This document shows positions 15,558 to 23,756 of a DNA stretch of 64,000 nucleotides, in pieces (positions within the stretch are counted from its first letter, which is position 1; each line of letters starts with the position of its first letter). This stretch comes from Pyxidicoccus trucidator (GTDB lineage: Bacteria; Myxococcota; Myxococcia; Myxococcales; Myxococcaceae). The notes below the pieces were generated by a model, which saw only the letters and a program-made list of their open reading frames with translations, did not search any database and was not told where the DNA came from. A program made the translations under genes and the position numbers. Where the stretch lies: the NCBI RefSeq assembly GCF_010894435.1, contig NZ_JAAIXZ010000019.1:124001-188000 (forward strand), written 5' to 3'.

Positions 15558-16459
15558 CGGCGCGTGGCTATGCGTCACCCGTCGCGTTCAAGCAGGCCCT
15601 CGAACAGAGACTGAGGTCCGCTTCACGGGACGGAAGGGAGTTCACGCGCCGCCGCCAACGACTGGTCTTCGAACGATTCCTCGCTCGTGTCGTTCGCGCC
15701 TTCGGAGATGCCGCGACGTTGAAGGGTGGACTCGTGCTGGAGCTCCGCATCGAGCGCGCACGCGCCACGATGGATGTCGACCTGCGCCTGAGCGACACAC
15801 CCGCCGGGCTTCTCGCGCGACTGCAAGCGGCGGGACGACTCGAGCTGGGGGACTTCATGACGTTCGAAGTCCATCCCGACGCGAACCATCCCGAGCTTCA
15901 GAACGAAGGGCTGAAGCACGAGGGGTTTCGCTTCCGCGCCGAGTGCATGCTCGCGGACAAGCTCTATGGCGATGTCTTTGGGGTCGACGTGGTGATTGAA
16001 GCCCCGCGCTTGGATGAGCCCGAATTCATCGTCGCGCCAGACGTGCTTGGCTTTGCTGGCATCGCACCACCTCGAGTGCGCCTGTACCCCGTGGAGACTC
16101 ACATCGCGGAGAAGCTCCATGCGTACACGCTTCCTCGCTCTCGCCCGAACACGCGTGTGAAGGATCTGCCGGACCTCGCGCTACTCGCCAGCATCGGAGC
16201 GCTGGACACACCCCGCCTTCGTGCCGCACTCGTGGACACCTTCACCTTCCGCGATACGCATGCCCTGCCAGCCTCTACCCCTGCGCCGCCCGACGCGTGG
16301 CTCCAGCCCTATGCCAGCCTGGCCGTACGAGACCGCCTCCCATGGACGACGCTCGACGCCGTCACCGCGGTGGTGCGCGCCTTCCTCGACCCGGTGCTCG
16401 CGGGTGAGCAGCGCCTCGTCTGGGAGCCGGGCACGTGGTCCTGGCGCGCGCGGCCCTGA
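15554..16459 (+). CDS. AbiEii-type nucleotidyltransferase toxin
   Basis: 301 residues from a GTG that overlaps the antitoxin stop. Polymerase-beta-type nucleotidyltransferase motifs are visible: LKGGLVLEL (Gly58-Gly59), ATMDVDL with Asp74 and Asp76, AEKLHAY with Lys186, and RVKDLPDLALL with Asp203/Asp206. These match the four conserved motifs of the AbiEii/DUF1814 family. Known members transfer nucleotides to tRNA or other targets and halt growth during phage infection. All four motifs appear intact, so the toxin is probably active. Upstream, its frame stays open through the antitoxin gene to 14882, but that is overlap and not coding. It converges with epsH. Confidence 0.87.
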   Translation: MTARGYASPVAFKQALEQRLRSASRDGREFTRRRQRLVFERFLARVVRAFGDAATLKGGLVLELRIERARATMDVDLRLSDTPAGLLARLQAAGRLELGDFMTFEVHPDANHPELQNEGLKHEGFRFRAECMLADKLYGDVFGVDVVIEAPRLDEPEFIVAPDVLGFAGIAPPRVRLYPVETHIAEKLHAYTLPRSRPNTRVKDLPDLALLASIGALDTPRLRAALVDTFTFRDTHALPASTPAPPDAWLQPYASLAVRDRLPWTTLDAVTAVVRAFLDPVLAGEQRLVWEPGTWSWRARP

Positions 16460-16471
16460 GCCGAGGGCCCG

Positions 16472-17779
16472 TCAGTCCGCCAGCGGCATGCCCCAGTCCG
16501 GCTGGCCGCGCTCGCCTTGCAGCCAGCGGTAGACCTCCAGCACCTGCTCCGCCTTCGCCTTCCACGTGAAGTACTTGAAGACGCGCTCCCGGGCACGCTC
16601 GCCCATGGGCCGGATGACCGACGGGTCCGCCGCCAGCTTCGCCAGCACCTCGCGCACCCGCACCACGATTTCCTCCGGCGTACCCATCTGAATCGCGAAG
16701 CCCGTCGCCGGACTCACGATTTCTCCCGGGCCGCCGTAGTCCATGACGATGGGCACCAGCCCCAGCGCCATCGCCTCGCACACCACCGCGCCGCCGAACT
16801 CGCGCACGCTCGGGAAGCCGAAGACGTGGTTCTTCGCCAGCCGCCCCTGCAGCTCCTGGTGCTTCACCCACCCGGCGAACGTCACCCCGGACTCAATCCC
16901 CTCGCGCGCCGCCTGCGCCTTGAGGTTGGGCATCTCCTGGCCGTCGCCGATGTACTCCAGCACCACCTTGCCCTCGCGGATGAGCGGCGCCGCCGCCTCC
17001 ATCAGCATGGCCATGCCCTTGTACGGCACGAAGCGCCCCACGAAGGCCACCCGCAGCGGCAGCTCCACCGGCCCCTCCGACTTCGCCGTGCCGAAGCGCT
17101 TCGGGTCGATGGCGTTCTCAGGGATGTACACCGTCTTCGGCTGCCACTTCTCCGCCACCTGCCCCCGCGTCGCTCGCGAGCCCGTCAGGATGGCCGACGC
17201 GTTCTCCCGCGTGGACGTGTAGAAGGGCATCAGCTTGTACACATCGCGGATGTAGCTGAGCCACTCCTTCTCCCGCCGCCGCGCGCCCCCGAAGCCCTTG
17301 GGCCACGGCAGGCCGCCATTCATCGGGCCCATCATGAAGGGCACCCCCGCGGACTTGCAGCGCGCCGCCAGCGTGCTCGGCGTGGTGGGGCTGATGGGCG
17401 TGTAGCGGTGCACCAGGTCGAACTCGCGCGCCTGGATGCGAGCCCCGAAGCGCCGCCAGAGCACCTCCTCGAAGTAGTAGTACGGCAGCGCGCTCAGCGC
17501 GGTGGCCGTCGTCCAGCCCACCCCCGCGCTGCCGCGCATCAGCTGCCCCACCTTGTCGAGCGGCTTCTCCACCGGTGTGGAGTCCAGCGCGGTGAATTGC
17601 GAGCCCTCCTGCACCCCCTGCTTGAGGATGTTCTCCCGGTTGCGCACATGGGTGACCAGGTGCACGTCCGCCACCTCGGTCAGCGCATGGTAGAGCGACC
17701 AGCCTTCCAGCGGGACGCTCACCCAGTCGGGGTTGCACAGCTCGGCAATCAGGAGGACACGAGGGCGGGAAGCAGGCAT
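16472..17779 (-). CDS. epsH: Family-4 glycosyltransferase EpsH
   Basis: A GT-B retaining glycosyltransferase predicted to extend the EPS repeat. Residues ~8-225 form the acceptor-side Rossmann fold (VLLIAELCNPDWVSVPLEGWSLY; DLVHRYTPISPTTPS). The donor-binding half contains LRVAFVGRFVPYKGM, a typical GT4 'GR...KG' motif, then FGFPSVREFGGAVVCEAMALG, equivalent to the E-x7-E signature that binds the nucleotide-sugar phosphate. About 435 residues from ATG 17779; a GTG at 17833 would add 18 residues but nearly collides with wzy. It is divergent from wzy with 56 bp between the two start codons, so a shared control region is likely. Donor and linkage cannot be deduced. Confidence 0.86.
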   Translation of the reverse strand: MPASRPRVLLIAELCNPDWVSVPLEGWSLYHALTEVADVHLVTHVRNRENILKQGVQEGSQFTALDSTPVEKPLDKVGQLMRGSAGVGWTTATALSALPYYYFEEVLWRRFGARIQAREFDLVHRYTPISPTTPSTLAARCKSAGVPFMMGPMNGGLPWPKGFGGARRREKEWLSYIRDVYKLMPFYTSTRENASAILTGSRATRGQVAEKWQPKTVYIPENAIDPKRFGTAKSEGPVELPLRVAFVGRFVPYKGMAMLMEAAAPLIREGKVVLEYIGDGQEMPNLKAQAAREGIESGVTFAGWVKHQELQGRLAKNHVFGFPSVREFGGAVVCEAMALGLVPIVMDYGGPGEIVSPATGFAIQMGTPEEIVVRVREVLAKLAADPSVIRPMGERARERVFKYFTWKAKAEQVLEVYRWLQGERGQPDWGMPLAD

Positions 17780-17835
17780 GCGTGCCACATCATCTATCCC
17801 AACCCGGCAGCCAGATGTAGCCTCCCCGCGCACGG

Positions 17836-19431
17836 ATGTACGACGCCCCCTATCAGGCCTACCGGCCGCCCTACCTGCGCTTCATCGCGCTGCTCGGCTT
17901 CATGGTGCTCGCCACCGTGGGAGGGGCCATCATCCACCCGGTGGTGGCGCTGGTCCCCCTGCTGGCCTTCACCGTGGTGTGGGTCGTCCTGAAGGTCCCC
18001 GTCCGCTACCCCGTCCTGGTGGTGCTCTACCTGGTGCTGGCCGTGGACTACGTGGCCGAGCGCCCCCAGTCCGGCCTGTGGGAGTCCCCCCTGTTCCCCC
18101 TGGGGGAATTGCTGTTCGGCCAGCTCAGCCAAATCACCAAGATTGGGGCGCTGCGCTTCCCCCTCATCGACGTGCTCATCATGGGGCTGCTGGGCCTGGC
18201 CATGTACCGGCGGGTGGTGAAGTCCCCCATCGACCCGCCGACGGCGCCCATGCCCCGGCCACTCATCGCCGTGACGGCGCTGTCACTCGTCGCCATCCTC
18301 TTCATGGAGGTGCGCGGCATCGCCCGGGGCGGGGACTTCAAGAACTCGCTGTGGCAGTGGCACCAGGCCGCGATGCTCCCGTTCATCGTGGCCATGTTCC
18401 ACTACGCCCTGCGCGGGCCCCAGGACTGGCCGATTGTGGTGAAGGTCATCGTCGCCGCGGGCATCACCAAGGCCCTGGTGGGCAGCTACTTCGCCCTGGT
18501 CATCATCCCCGCCCTGGGCGTCTTCGTGGAGTACACGACGTCCCACTCGGACTCGATGACGTTCATCTTCTGCATGCTGGTGGTGCTGGTCCGCTTCATC
18601 GAGCAGCCGAAGTCAGCCCACCTGATACGGGGGCTCGCCGTCATCGTCATCATCCTCATGGGGATGGTGTTCAATGACCGGCGCCTGGCCTACGTCAGCC
18701 TCGTGGGCTGCCTGCTCGCCGCCTTCCTCATCAACCCGTGGACGCCGCTCAAGCGCCTCGTCGTGCGCTTCACGCCCTTCATGGCCCCGGTCATCGCCCT
18801 CTACATCGCGGTGGGGTGGAACCGGCCCACGGGCATCTTCGGGCCGGTGGACACCATCAAGTCACTGATTGAGGGCCAGGGCGGCGAGGAGGCCATGGAC
18901 TACCGGGACATCGAGAACCTGGACATGATTGCCACCTGGGCCCAGTTCCCCATCCTGGGCACCGGGTACGGGCACGAGTTCCTGGAGCCGATTCCCCTGC
19001 CGGACATCGCCTTCGTGTTCCCCACGTACCGGTTCCACCCGCACAACTCGCTGCTGGGGTTGCTCGCGTTCGGCGGAATGCTCGGGTACACGGGCGTGTG
19101 GCTGTACCTGGTCATCACCGTGTTCTTCGCGGTGCGCGCCTACCACCGCTCCCCCGTCTCCGAGTACCGCGCCGCCTCGCTCATCATCGTCGGCGTCATG
19201 GCGGCGTACGTGAATCAGGTGTTCGGAGACATGGGCATCATCTCGTACATCTGCACGTTCCTCGTGGCGGTGTGCGTGGCCATGGCCGGCAAGCTGGCCA
19301 CGCAGACGGGCGCGTGGCCCGTGCCCAACAGCACCCTGCTGGGCCTGTCACCGTCCGCGCCCGTCCCGCCTCCCGGCGCCATCTCGTATCCCAACGAGGA
19401 CGCGACGAAGACGGCGGCACGGCGCTCCTGA
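17836..19431 (+). CDS. wzy: EPS polymerase (Wzy / O-antigen ligase-polymerase family)
   Basis: 531 residues with 10-12 predicted membrane helices and one large periplasmic loop (about 325-410) between helices, typical of Wzy/WaaL proteins. The loop contains TGIFGPVDTIKS and ends with FHPHNSLLGLLAFGGMLGYTG, the conserved 'H.H..yl' region of the Wzy_C domain. It would polymerise undecaprenyl-linked repeat units in the periplasm after Wzx export. The cytosolic tail is Pro/Ala-rich. The divergent start opposite epsH lacks a strong Shine-Dalgarno. Its place between epsH and a sensor kinase agrees with the Myxococcus eps gene order. Confidence 0.88.
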   Translation: MYDAPYQAYRPPYLRFIALLGFMVLATVGGAIIHPVVALVPLLAFTVVWVVLKVPVRYPVLVVLYLVLAVDYVAERPQSGLWESPLFPLGELLFGQLSQITKIGALRFPLIDVLIMGLLGLAMYRRVVKSPIDPPTAPMPRPLIAVTALSLVAILFMEVRGIARGGDFKNSLWQWHQAAMLPFIVAMFHYALRGPQDWPIVVKVIVAAGITKALVGSYFALVIIPALGVFVEYTTSHSDSMTFIFCMLVVLVRFIEQPKSAHLIRGLAVIVIILMGMVFNDRRLAYVSLVGCLLAAFLINPWTPLKRLVVRFTPFMAPVIALYIAVGWNRPTGIFGPVDTIKSLIEGQGGEEAMDYRDIENLDMIATWAQFPILGTGYGHEFLEPIPLPDIAFVFPTYRFHPHNSLLGLLAFGGMLGYTGVWLYLVITVFFAVRAYHRSPVSEYRAASLIIVGVMAAYVNQVFGDMGIISYICTFLVAVCVAMAGKLATQTGAWPVPNSTLLGLSPSAPVPPPGAISYPNEDATKTAARRS

Positions 19432-19453
19432 GCGCGTCCACCCGCCCGGGCCG

Positions 19454-21022
19454 TCAGCCGCGCTGCTTCGGGAGCACCACGTGGAAGCTGCTGCCCACGC
19501 CGTCGCGGCCGGGGGACTCCGCCCAGATGCGGCCACCGTGGCGCTCGACGATGCCTCGCGAAATCGCCAGCCCCAGCCCCAGCCCGCCGTAGGAGATTCC
19601 GTGCGCGCGGTTGAAGCGCTCGAAGATGTGCTCCAACTGCCCCTGCGGAATCCCCACGCCCCGGTCCGTCACCTCCACGTGCACCTGCCCCGGCTCCTGG
19701 CGCGCCGTCAGCCGCAGGGCCCCGCCCCCCGGTGAGTAGCGCAGCCCATTGGCCACGAGGTTGGTGAACACCTGCTCCAGCCGCTCCCGGTCCGCGCGGA
19801 GCACCAGCCCCTCCGGCGCGTCCACGGCGATGTGGTGCTCCTGCGCCAGCGGCTGGAAGTGCTCCACCACGTCGTGCAGCAGCGTGCCCAGGTCCACGTC
19901 CCCCTGCTCCAGGCGCAGCTCGCCGCGCTGGAGCCGGCCCACGTCGAGCAGGTTCTCCACCAGGCTCGCCATGCGCGTCACACTGCGGTGGAGGCCCCGC
20001 AGCGCCTTGTCCACCCCCTCGTCCATTTCCGGGCCCGACCGCACCCGCGCGAGGTGCGCGTAGCTCCGCGCCGCCTGCAGCGGCGTGCGCAGCTCGTGCG
20101 CCGCCATGGTGAGGAACATGTCCTTGGCCTCGCTGGCCGCGCGCAGCACCTCCACCGCCTTGCGCGCGTCGTCGATGTCCGTCGCCGTGGCAATCCAGCC
20201 GACAATCTGGCCGTCCTCATCGCGCTCGGGCAGCGTCCGCCCCAGGAACCAGCGGAACTCGCCGTCCTTCGCGCGGCGCAGCCGGTACTCCTGCTCCAGG
20301 GGCTCGCCGGTGCGCAGCGAGCGGGCCCACGCCTGCCCGCAGCGGGCCACGTCCTCCGGGTGGATGAGGCGCCGGTTCTCCTCGCTCCGCCGCGCCTGCT
20401 CGGGCGTCAGTCCCGCGTACTCCAGCCAGCCCCGGTTGGCATAGCTGACGGTGCCGTCCACCAGCAGCGCCCAGACGAGCTGGGGCATCGAGTCCACCAG
20501 CCGACGGAAGCGCTGCTCGCTCTGGCGCTCCAGGATGTGCCGCTCGCGCTCCCATAGCGCCGCTTCCTGCGCCTGCAGGCGCTGCTGCTGGCGGTACAGC
20601 GCGACGAAGGCCTCCACCTTCCAGCGCAGCACGTCCGGGTGGAAGGGCTTCACCACGTAGTCCGCCGCGCCCATGGCGTAGCCGTGCACCAGGTGCGTCT
20701 CCTCGCGGCTGTGGGCGGTGAGGAAGATGATGGGCGTGTAGCGCGTGCGCTGCCGCTGGCGGATGAGACGCGCCGTCTCGAAGCCGTCCATGCCGGGCAT
20801 CTGCACGTCCAGGAGGATGAGGGCGAAGTCCTGGCGCAGCAGCCAGCGCAGCGCCTCCGGACCCGAGGCCGCCTTCACGAGCCGCTGGCCGAGCGGCTCC
20901 AGGATGGCCTCCAGGGCGAGCAGGTTCGCGCCGTGGTCGTCCACCATCAGGATGCTGGTGGGGGACAGCGCCGCTTCGGCGGAGGCATCCGGCCTGAGCT
21001 GTTGGGGCGCTTCCAACGGCAC
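19454..21022 (-). CDS. Hybrid REC-PAS-histidine kinase of the eps locus
   Basis: A soluble sensor kinase of about 522 residues. Domains in order: receiver (~23-135, phospho-acceptor Asp72 in LILLDVQMPGMDG, Lys125 in VVKPF), short coiled coil, PAS/PAC (~172-288), HisKA with His309 (MAAHELRTPLQ) and HATPase_c with Asn425, GVGIPQGQLEHIFERF and GLGLGLAISRGIVERHGG. All catalytic residues are present. I chose GTG 21022; GTG 21037 and TTG 21016 are close alternatives around a GGGAGG. It is the only histidine kinase among the eps genes and may phosphorylate EpsW. In Myxococcus a kinase called EpsF has, as I recall, a similar location, but I do not assert orthology. Confidence 0.88.
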   Translation of the reverse strand: MPLEAPQQLRPDASAEAALSPTSILMVDDHGANLLALEAILEPLGQRLVKAASGPEALRWLLRQDFALILLDVQMPGMDGFETARLIRQRQRTRYTPIIFLTAHSREETHLVHGYAMGAADYVVKPFHPDVLRWKVEAFVALYRQQQRLQAQEAALWERERHILERQSEQRFRRLVDSMPQLVWALLVDGTVSYANRGWLEYAGLTPEQARRSEENRRLIHPEDVARCGQAWARSLRTGEPLEQEYRLRRAKDGEFRWFLGRTLPERDEDGQIVGWIATATDIDDARKAVEVLRAASEAKDMFLTMAAHELRTPLQAARSYAHLARVRSGPEMDEGVDKALRGLHRSVTRMASLVENLLDVGRLQRGELRLEQGDVDLGTLLHDVVEHFQPLAQEHHIAVDAPEGLVLRADRERLEQVFTNLVANGLRYSPGGGALRLTARQEPGQVHVEVTDRGVGIPQGQLEHIFERFNRAHGISYGGLGLGLAISRGIVERHGGRIWAESPGRDGVGSSFHVVLPKQRG

Positions 21023-21237
21023 TGCCTCCCTTCTCACCGTGAACCCTCGCGGTAATCAGCCTCCGCGCTCCTGACAACGGGCCCCCGAGACTCCGGTCCA
21101 GTGGCGGACGGGGCGGGGAGGACAGGCTGGTCAGGTCTCCCACATCATGAACCCACCCTCCAGGGGCGGCCAGTCCGTGACCTCGGGTGACGCCGGGTCA
21201 TACCTGGCGAGCGCCAGGCTCCGTGACTCGGGAAGCG

Positions 21238-21258
21238 GCCCCTCTTCTCGCGAGGGGC
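21238..21258 (-). terminator. Hairpin after the patatin gene
   Basis: GCCCCTC (21238-21244) and GAGGGGC (21252-21258) form a 7-bp stem, 30-50 bp downstream of the patatin stop on the minus strand. A second hairpin CCTGGC-GAGC-GCCAGG lies at 21203-21218. Neither has a T-run, so termination is only suggested. Confidence 0.4.
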
Positions 21259-21286
21259 GCCCGGGTTTCCCCAGGCGCTCCCACCG

Positions 21287-23464
21287 TCACGGGTTGGGGA
21301 TGACCTTCAGGACGCCCTCGGGCCGGGGCGGGTGCGCGGCGAAGAAGAAGCCCGGGCCCTCCTTCCCCGGAGTCGGGTGCCGGGCGCGCCACGCCTGCTG
21401 GGCCGTGTCCCAGGCTTCCACGAGCTCCAGCAGGGACTCCAGCCGCCCCTGCGCCTCGGCACACCAGGCCGGGCCCTTGCTCCGGTACCAGGGCTCGCCT
21501 CCGGGCTCCTGCGCTCGCAGCTGGGCCTGGAAGAGCGCCTCGAAGCGCGCCAGCAGGTCCTCCTTCCAGGTGGCATCCTTGAACAGCCCCCGGACCTCGA
21601 AGAGCTGGCGCTCCAGCTCCGACATCAACACGTGCATCCGGACCCAGCGGTGCTCGGAGAAGTGGACGCTGTCCGTGTCCCCGTAGCGCGTGAGCAGCTC
21701 CCGCGCCGCGTAGCAGCCCTTGAGCTGGATGCGCTCGAGGACCTCCGGCTCCATGTCCAGGTTGAGGCCGCCCTCGTTCGCGTCGAGGAAGAGCTGGAGG
21801 ATGCGCTCGCGGTAGCCGGGCATGCCCGCCTGCGCGTTGTCGCGGTAGCTCTGCGCCGTCTCGAAGACGGCGCGCAGGAAGCCGAGCGTGTCGTGGATGG
21901 CCGTGCGCTGGGGCCGCGCCTTGTCGAAGTCCCGGGGGTGCGGCAGGAGCACCGAGTCCCTCGGGTCCTCCTCGCGGTGGTGGCCCTCGCGCTGCTCCAG
22001 CACCCGGGACAGTGGCGAGTCATAGAGGGTGATGCCGAACGTCGGATGCTGCGGCACCCAGGCGTCGAAGACGTGGATGGGGAAGTTGCTGGTGATGCCG
22101 CCGTCGCTCAGCCAGTGCTCCTCCAGGTCCTTCGCCAGGTCGACCACCTGCGGCACCCCGCCCGCCCCCTTCCGGTACTTCTCGCCCTTCACCGAGTACA
22201 GCCGCACCGCGCTCAGCAATACCGGGAAGCTGAGGCTCAGCCGCGTGGCCACCACCAGCGGGATGTCCTCGCCCATGGGGAAGCGCAGGAACTCGCCCGC
22301 GTCCTCGTCGCGGATGCGCAGGGAGTCCGTGGGCCGGTTCGCCGTGCCCCACCGCACCAGTGCGTCCACGACGGGCGTGGGGAACAGCCGCGCCATCTCG
22401 CTTCGCTTGAAGAAGAAGGAGCGGCTGCCCCGGGTGATGGGCAGCGTGTACGGCTGGCCCAGCGTGAGGTTGCTCGTCACCAGCTTGAAGTGGATGTTGC
22501 GGTCCTTCATTTCCCGCACGGAGATGGGCACGTCCAGGGGCCCACGGCCCGCCAGCTCGTTGAGGCGCACGTGCAGCCAGTCCGTCAGCGCCAGCCCCGT
22601 GCCCGCCTCCAGGGAGGCACTGGCGCCGGAGCTGCCGGGACAGATGCCGAACTTCTGCGTGTCCTTCTGGTTCAGTCTGCCGATGACTCGCATCAACATG
22701 GCGCCGCTCGCGAGGAGGCCGCCCAGCATGGTGCTGACACCGCAGATGCCCAGGGCCAGCAACACGATGAGGGCTCCCAGCACCTTGAAGCCCCCCGTGC
22801 CCGCCATCCACCAGGCCAGCCCATAGGCGGCGCTCCCGCTGACGAGCACCGCGGCGAGGAGAAGGCCCAGCAGGCCCCCGACGAGGTAGGAGCCGGGGAC
22901 CGACTTCAGGCAGATGCCGTTGATGCGGGCCACGAACCGGAGACGCTGAAGGAGGCGGGCGGCGAAATTCGGCTGCTTGGGAGGCACCGTGGGGGTGGGC
23001 GGTGGTGCGCCTTGCTTCGCGGCTTCGTCGCGCTCGCGCTGCTCCTTCTCGCGGGCCCGCTTGCGCTCCTTCGCATTGCCGTCCTGCCAGGCGAGGACAG
23101 TCTTGTGGAGGGGACGGCACGCTTCGGACGGCTGGAAGAGCTCCCGCACGAAGCCTGGAGTCGTCAGCTCGTCGTTCATCTCCGCGAGCCGGATGAAGCC
23201 GTGGGCCGTCTTCCCCGGAGTCTCGACAGTCTGCCGGCCGTACTCCGCCGCGGCGGCCGCGGCGGCGGCGATGGCTCCGGCGGAGGCGCCTCCAATCGAG
23301 TGGAAGCGGTACTTCAACGCCAGCTCCAGGATGGCCGGCGGATAGACGACTCCGCTCGTCACGCCTCCCTTCATGATGAGGTCGCACGCCTGGCCCGGCC
23401 TGTCGTTGAGACGGCTCCGCCCCACTGCCTCGGGAATGGCCACGCCACTTCGGGTCTCGCCCAT
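21287..23464 (-). CDS. Membrane-associated patatin-like phospholipase
   Basis: A 725-residue serine lipase of the patatin fold. The oxyanion glycine stretch MKGGVTSGVVYP (~31-42) precedes the nucleophile motif GGASAG with Ser61, and the partner aspartate is in SDGGITSNFP (roughly two-thirds along), so the Ser-Asp dyad is complete. A hydrophobic block of two to three helices around residues 190-270 (LVGGLLGLLLAAVLVSGSAAYG; VLGALIVLLALGICG) is inserted in the catalytic region and would anchor it to the inner membrane. The start at 23464 is backed by GAGGGAAG; the longest frame adds 34 unlikely residues. It likely hydrolyses phospholipids. It interrupts the eps gene set between the kinase and epsE, and a role in EPS is not evident. 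Confidence 0.85.
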   Translation of the reverse strand: MGETRSGVAIPEAVGRSRLNDRPGQACDLIMKGGVTSGVVYPPAILELALKYRFHSIGGASAGAIAAAAAAAAEYGRQTVETPGKTAHGFIRLAEMNDELTTPGFVRELFQPSEACRPLHKTVLAWQDGNAKERKRAREKEQRERDEAAKQGAPPPTPTVPPKQPNFAARLLQRLRFVARINGICLKSVPGSYLVGGLLGLLLAAVLVSGSAAYGLAWWMAGTGGFKVLGALIVLLALGICGVSTMLGGLLASGAMLMRVIGRLNQKDTQKFGICPGSSGASASLEAGTGLALTDWLHVRLNELAGRGPLDVPISVREMKDRNIHFKLVTSNLTLGQPYTLPITRGSRSFFFKRSEMARLFPTPVVDALVRWGTANRPTDSLRIRDEDAGEFLRFPMGEDIPLVVATRLSLSFPVLLSAVRLYSVKGEKYRKGAGGVPQVVDLAKDLEEHWLSDGGITSNFPIHVFDAWVPQHPTFGITLYDSPLSRVLEQREGHHREEDPRDSVLLPHPRDFDKARPQRTAIHDTLGFLRAVFETAQSYRDNAQAGMPGYRERILQLFLDANEGGLNLDMEPEVLERIQLKGCYAARELLTRYGDTDSVHFSEHRWVRMHVLMSELERQLFEVRGLFKDATWKEDLLARFEALFQAQLRAQEPGGEPWYRSKGPAWCAEAQGRLESLLELVEAWDTAQQAWRARHPTPGKEGPGFFFAAHPPRPEGVLKVIPNP

Positions 23465-23698
23465 TGCTTCCCTCGCTCGCCGTGGCCGTCCGTGGCCCGC
23501 GCGGCATCGAGAGTGGAGGAAAGCAGAATGGTGCGCGGCTGGCGCGTACCGTGGAGGCCGCGTCACGCAGGCGCGAGCCGGAAACCGGGGTCCGGGTGGC
23601 CCCGGGCGCGGGGGCTCACGTGATTGATGGGCGGGACCTGGCTCGGGTGCTTGTGGCGCGCGGGAGCCTCTCGTGCGCCTATCCGGGAGGGGCTCGGC

Positions 23699-23737
23699 TC
23701 AGATGCCGGAGGCGGCGCACTGGAGCATCAGCGCGCC
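23699..23737 (-). pseudogene. Duplicated 3' end of epsE
   Basis: On the minus strand this segment encodes ALMLQCAASGI and a stop, closely matching the epsE C-terminus (ALMLQRAAAGT and stop) that lies 58 bp away. The DNA shows about 80 % identity over ~37 bp, including the stop codon. It is most simply a remnant of a duplicated glycosyltransferase end. The rest of the 23465-23756 gap has no gene. Confidence 0.5.
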
Positions 23738-23756
23738 TGCCTGGGTGCGGCTCGAA

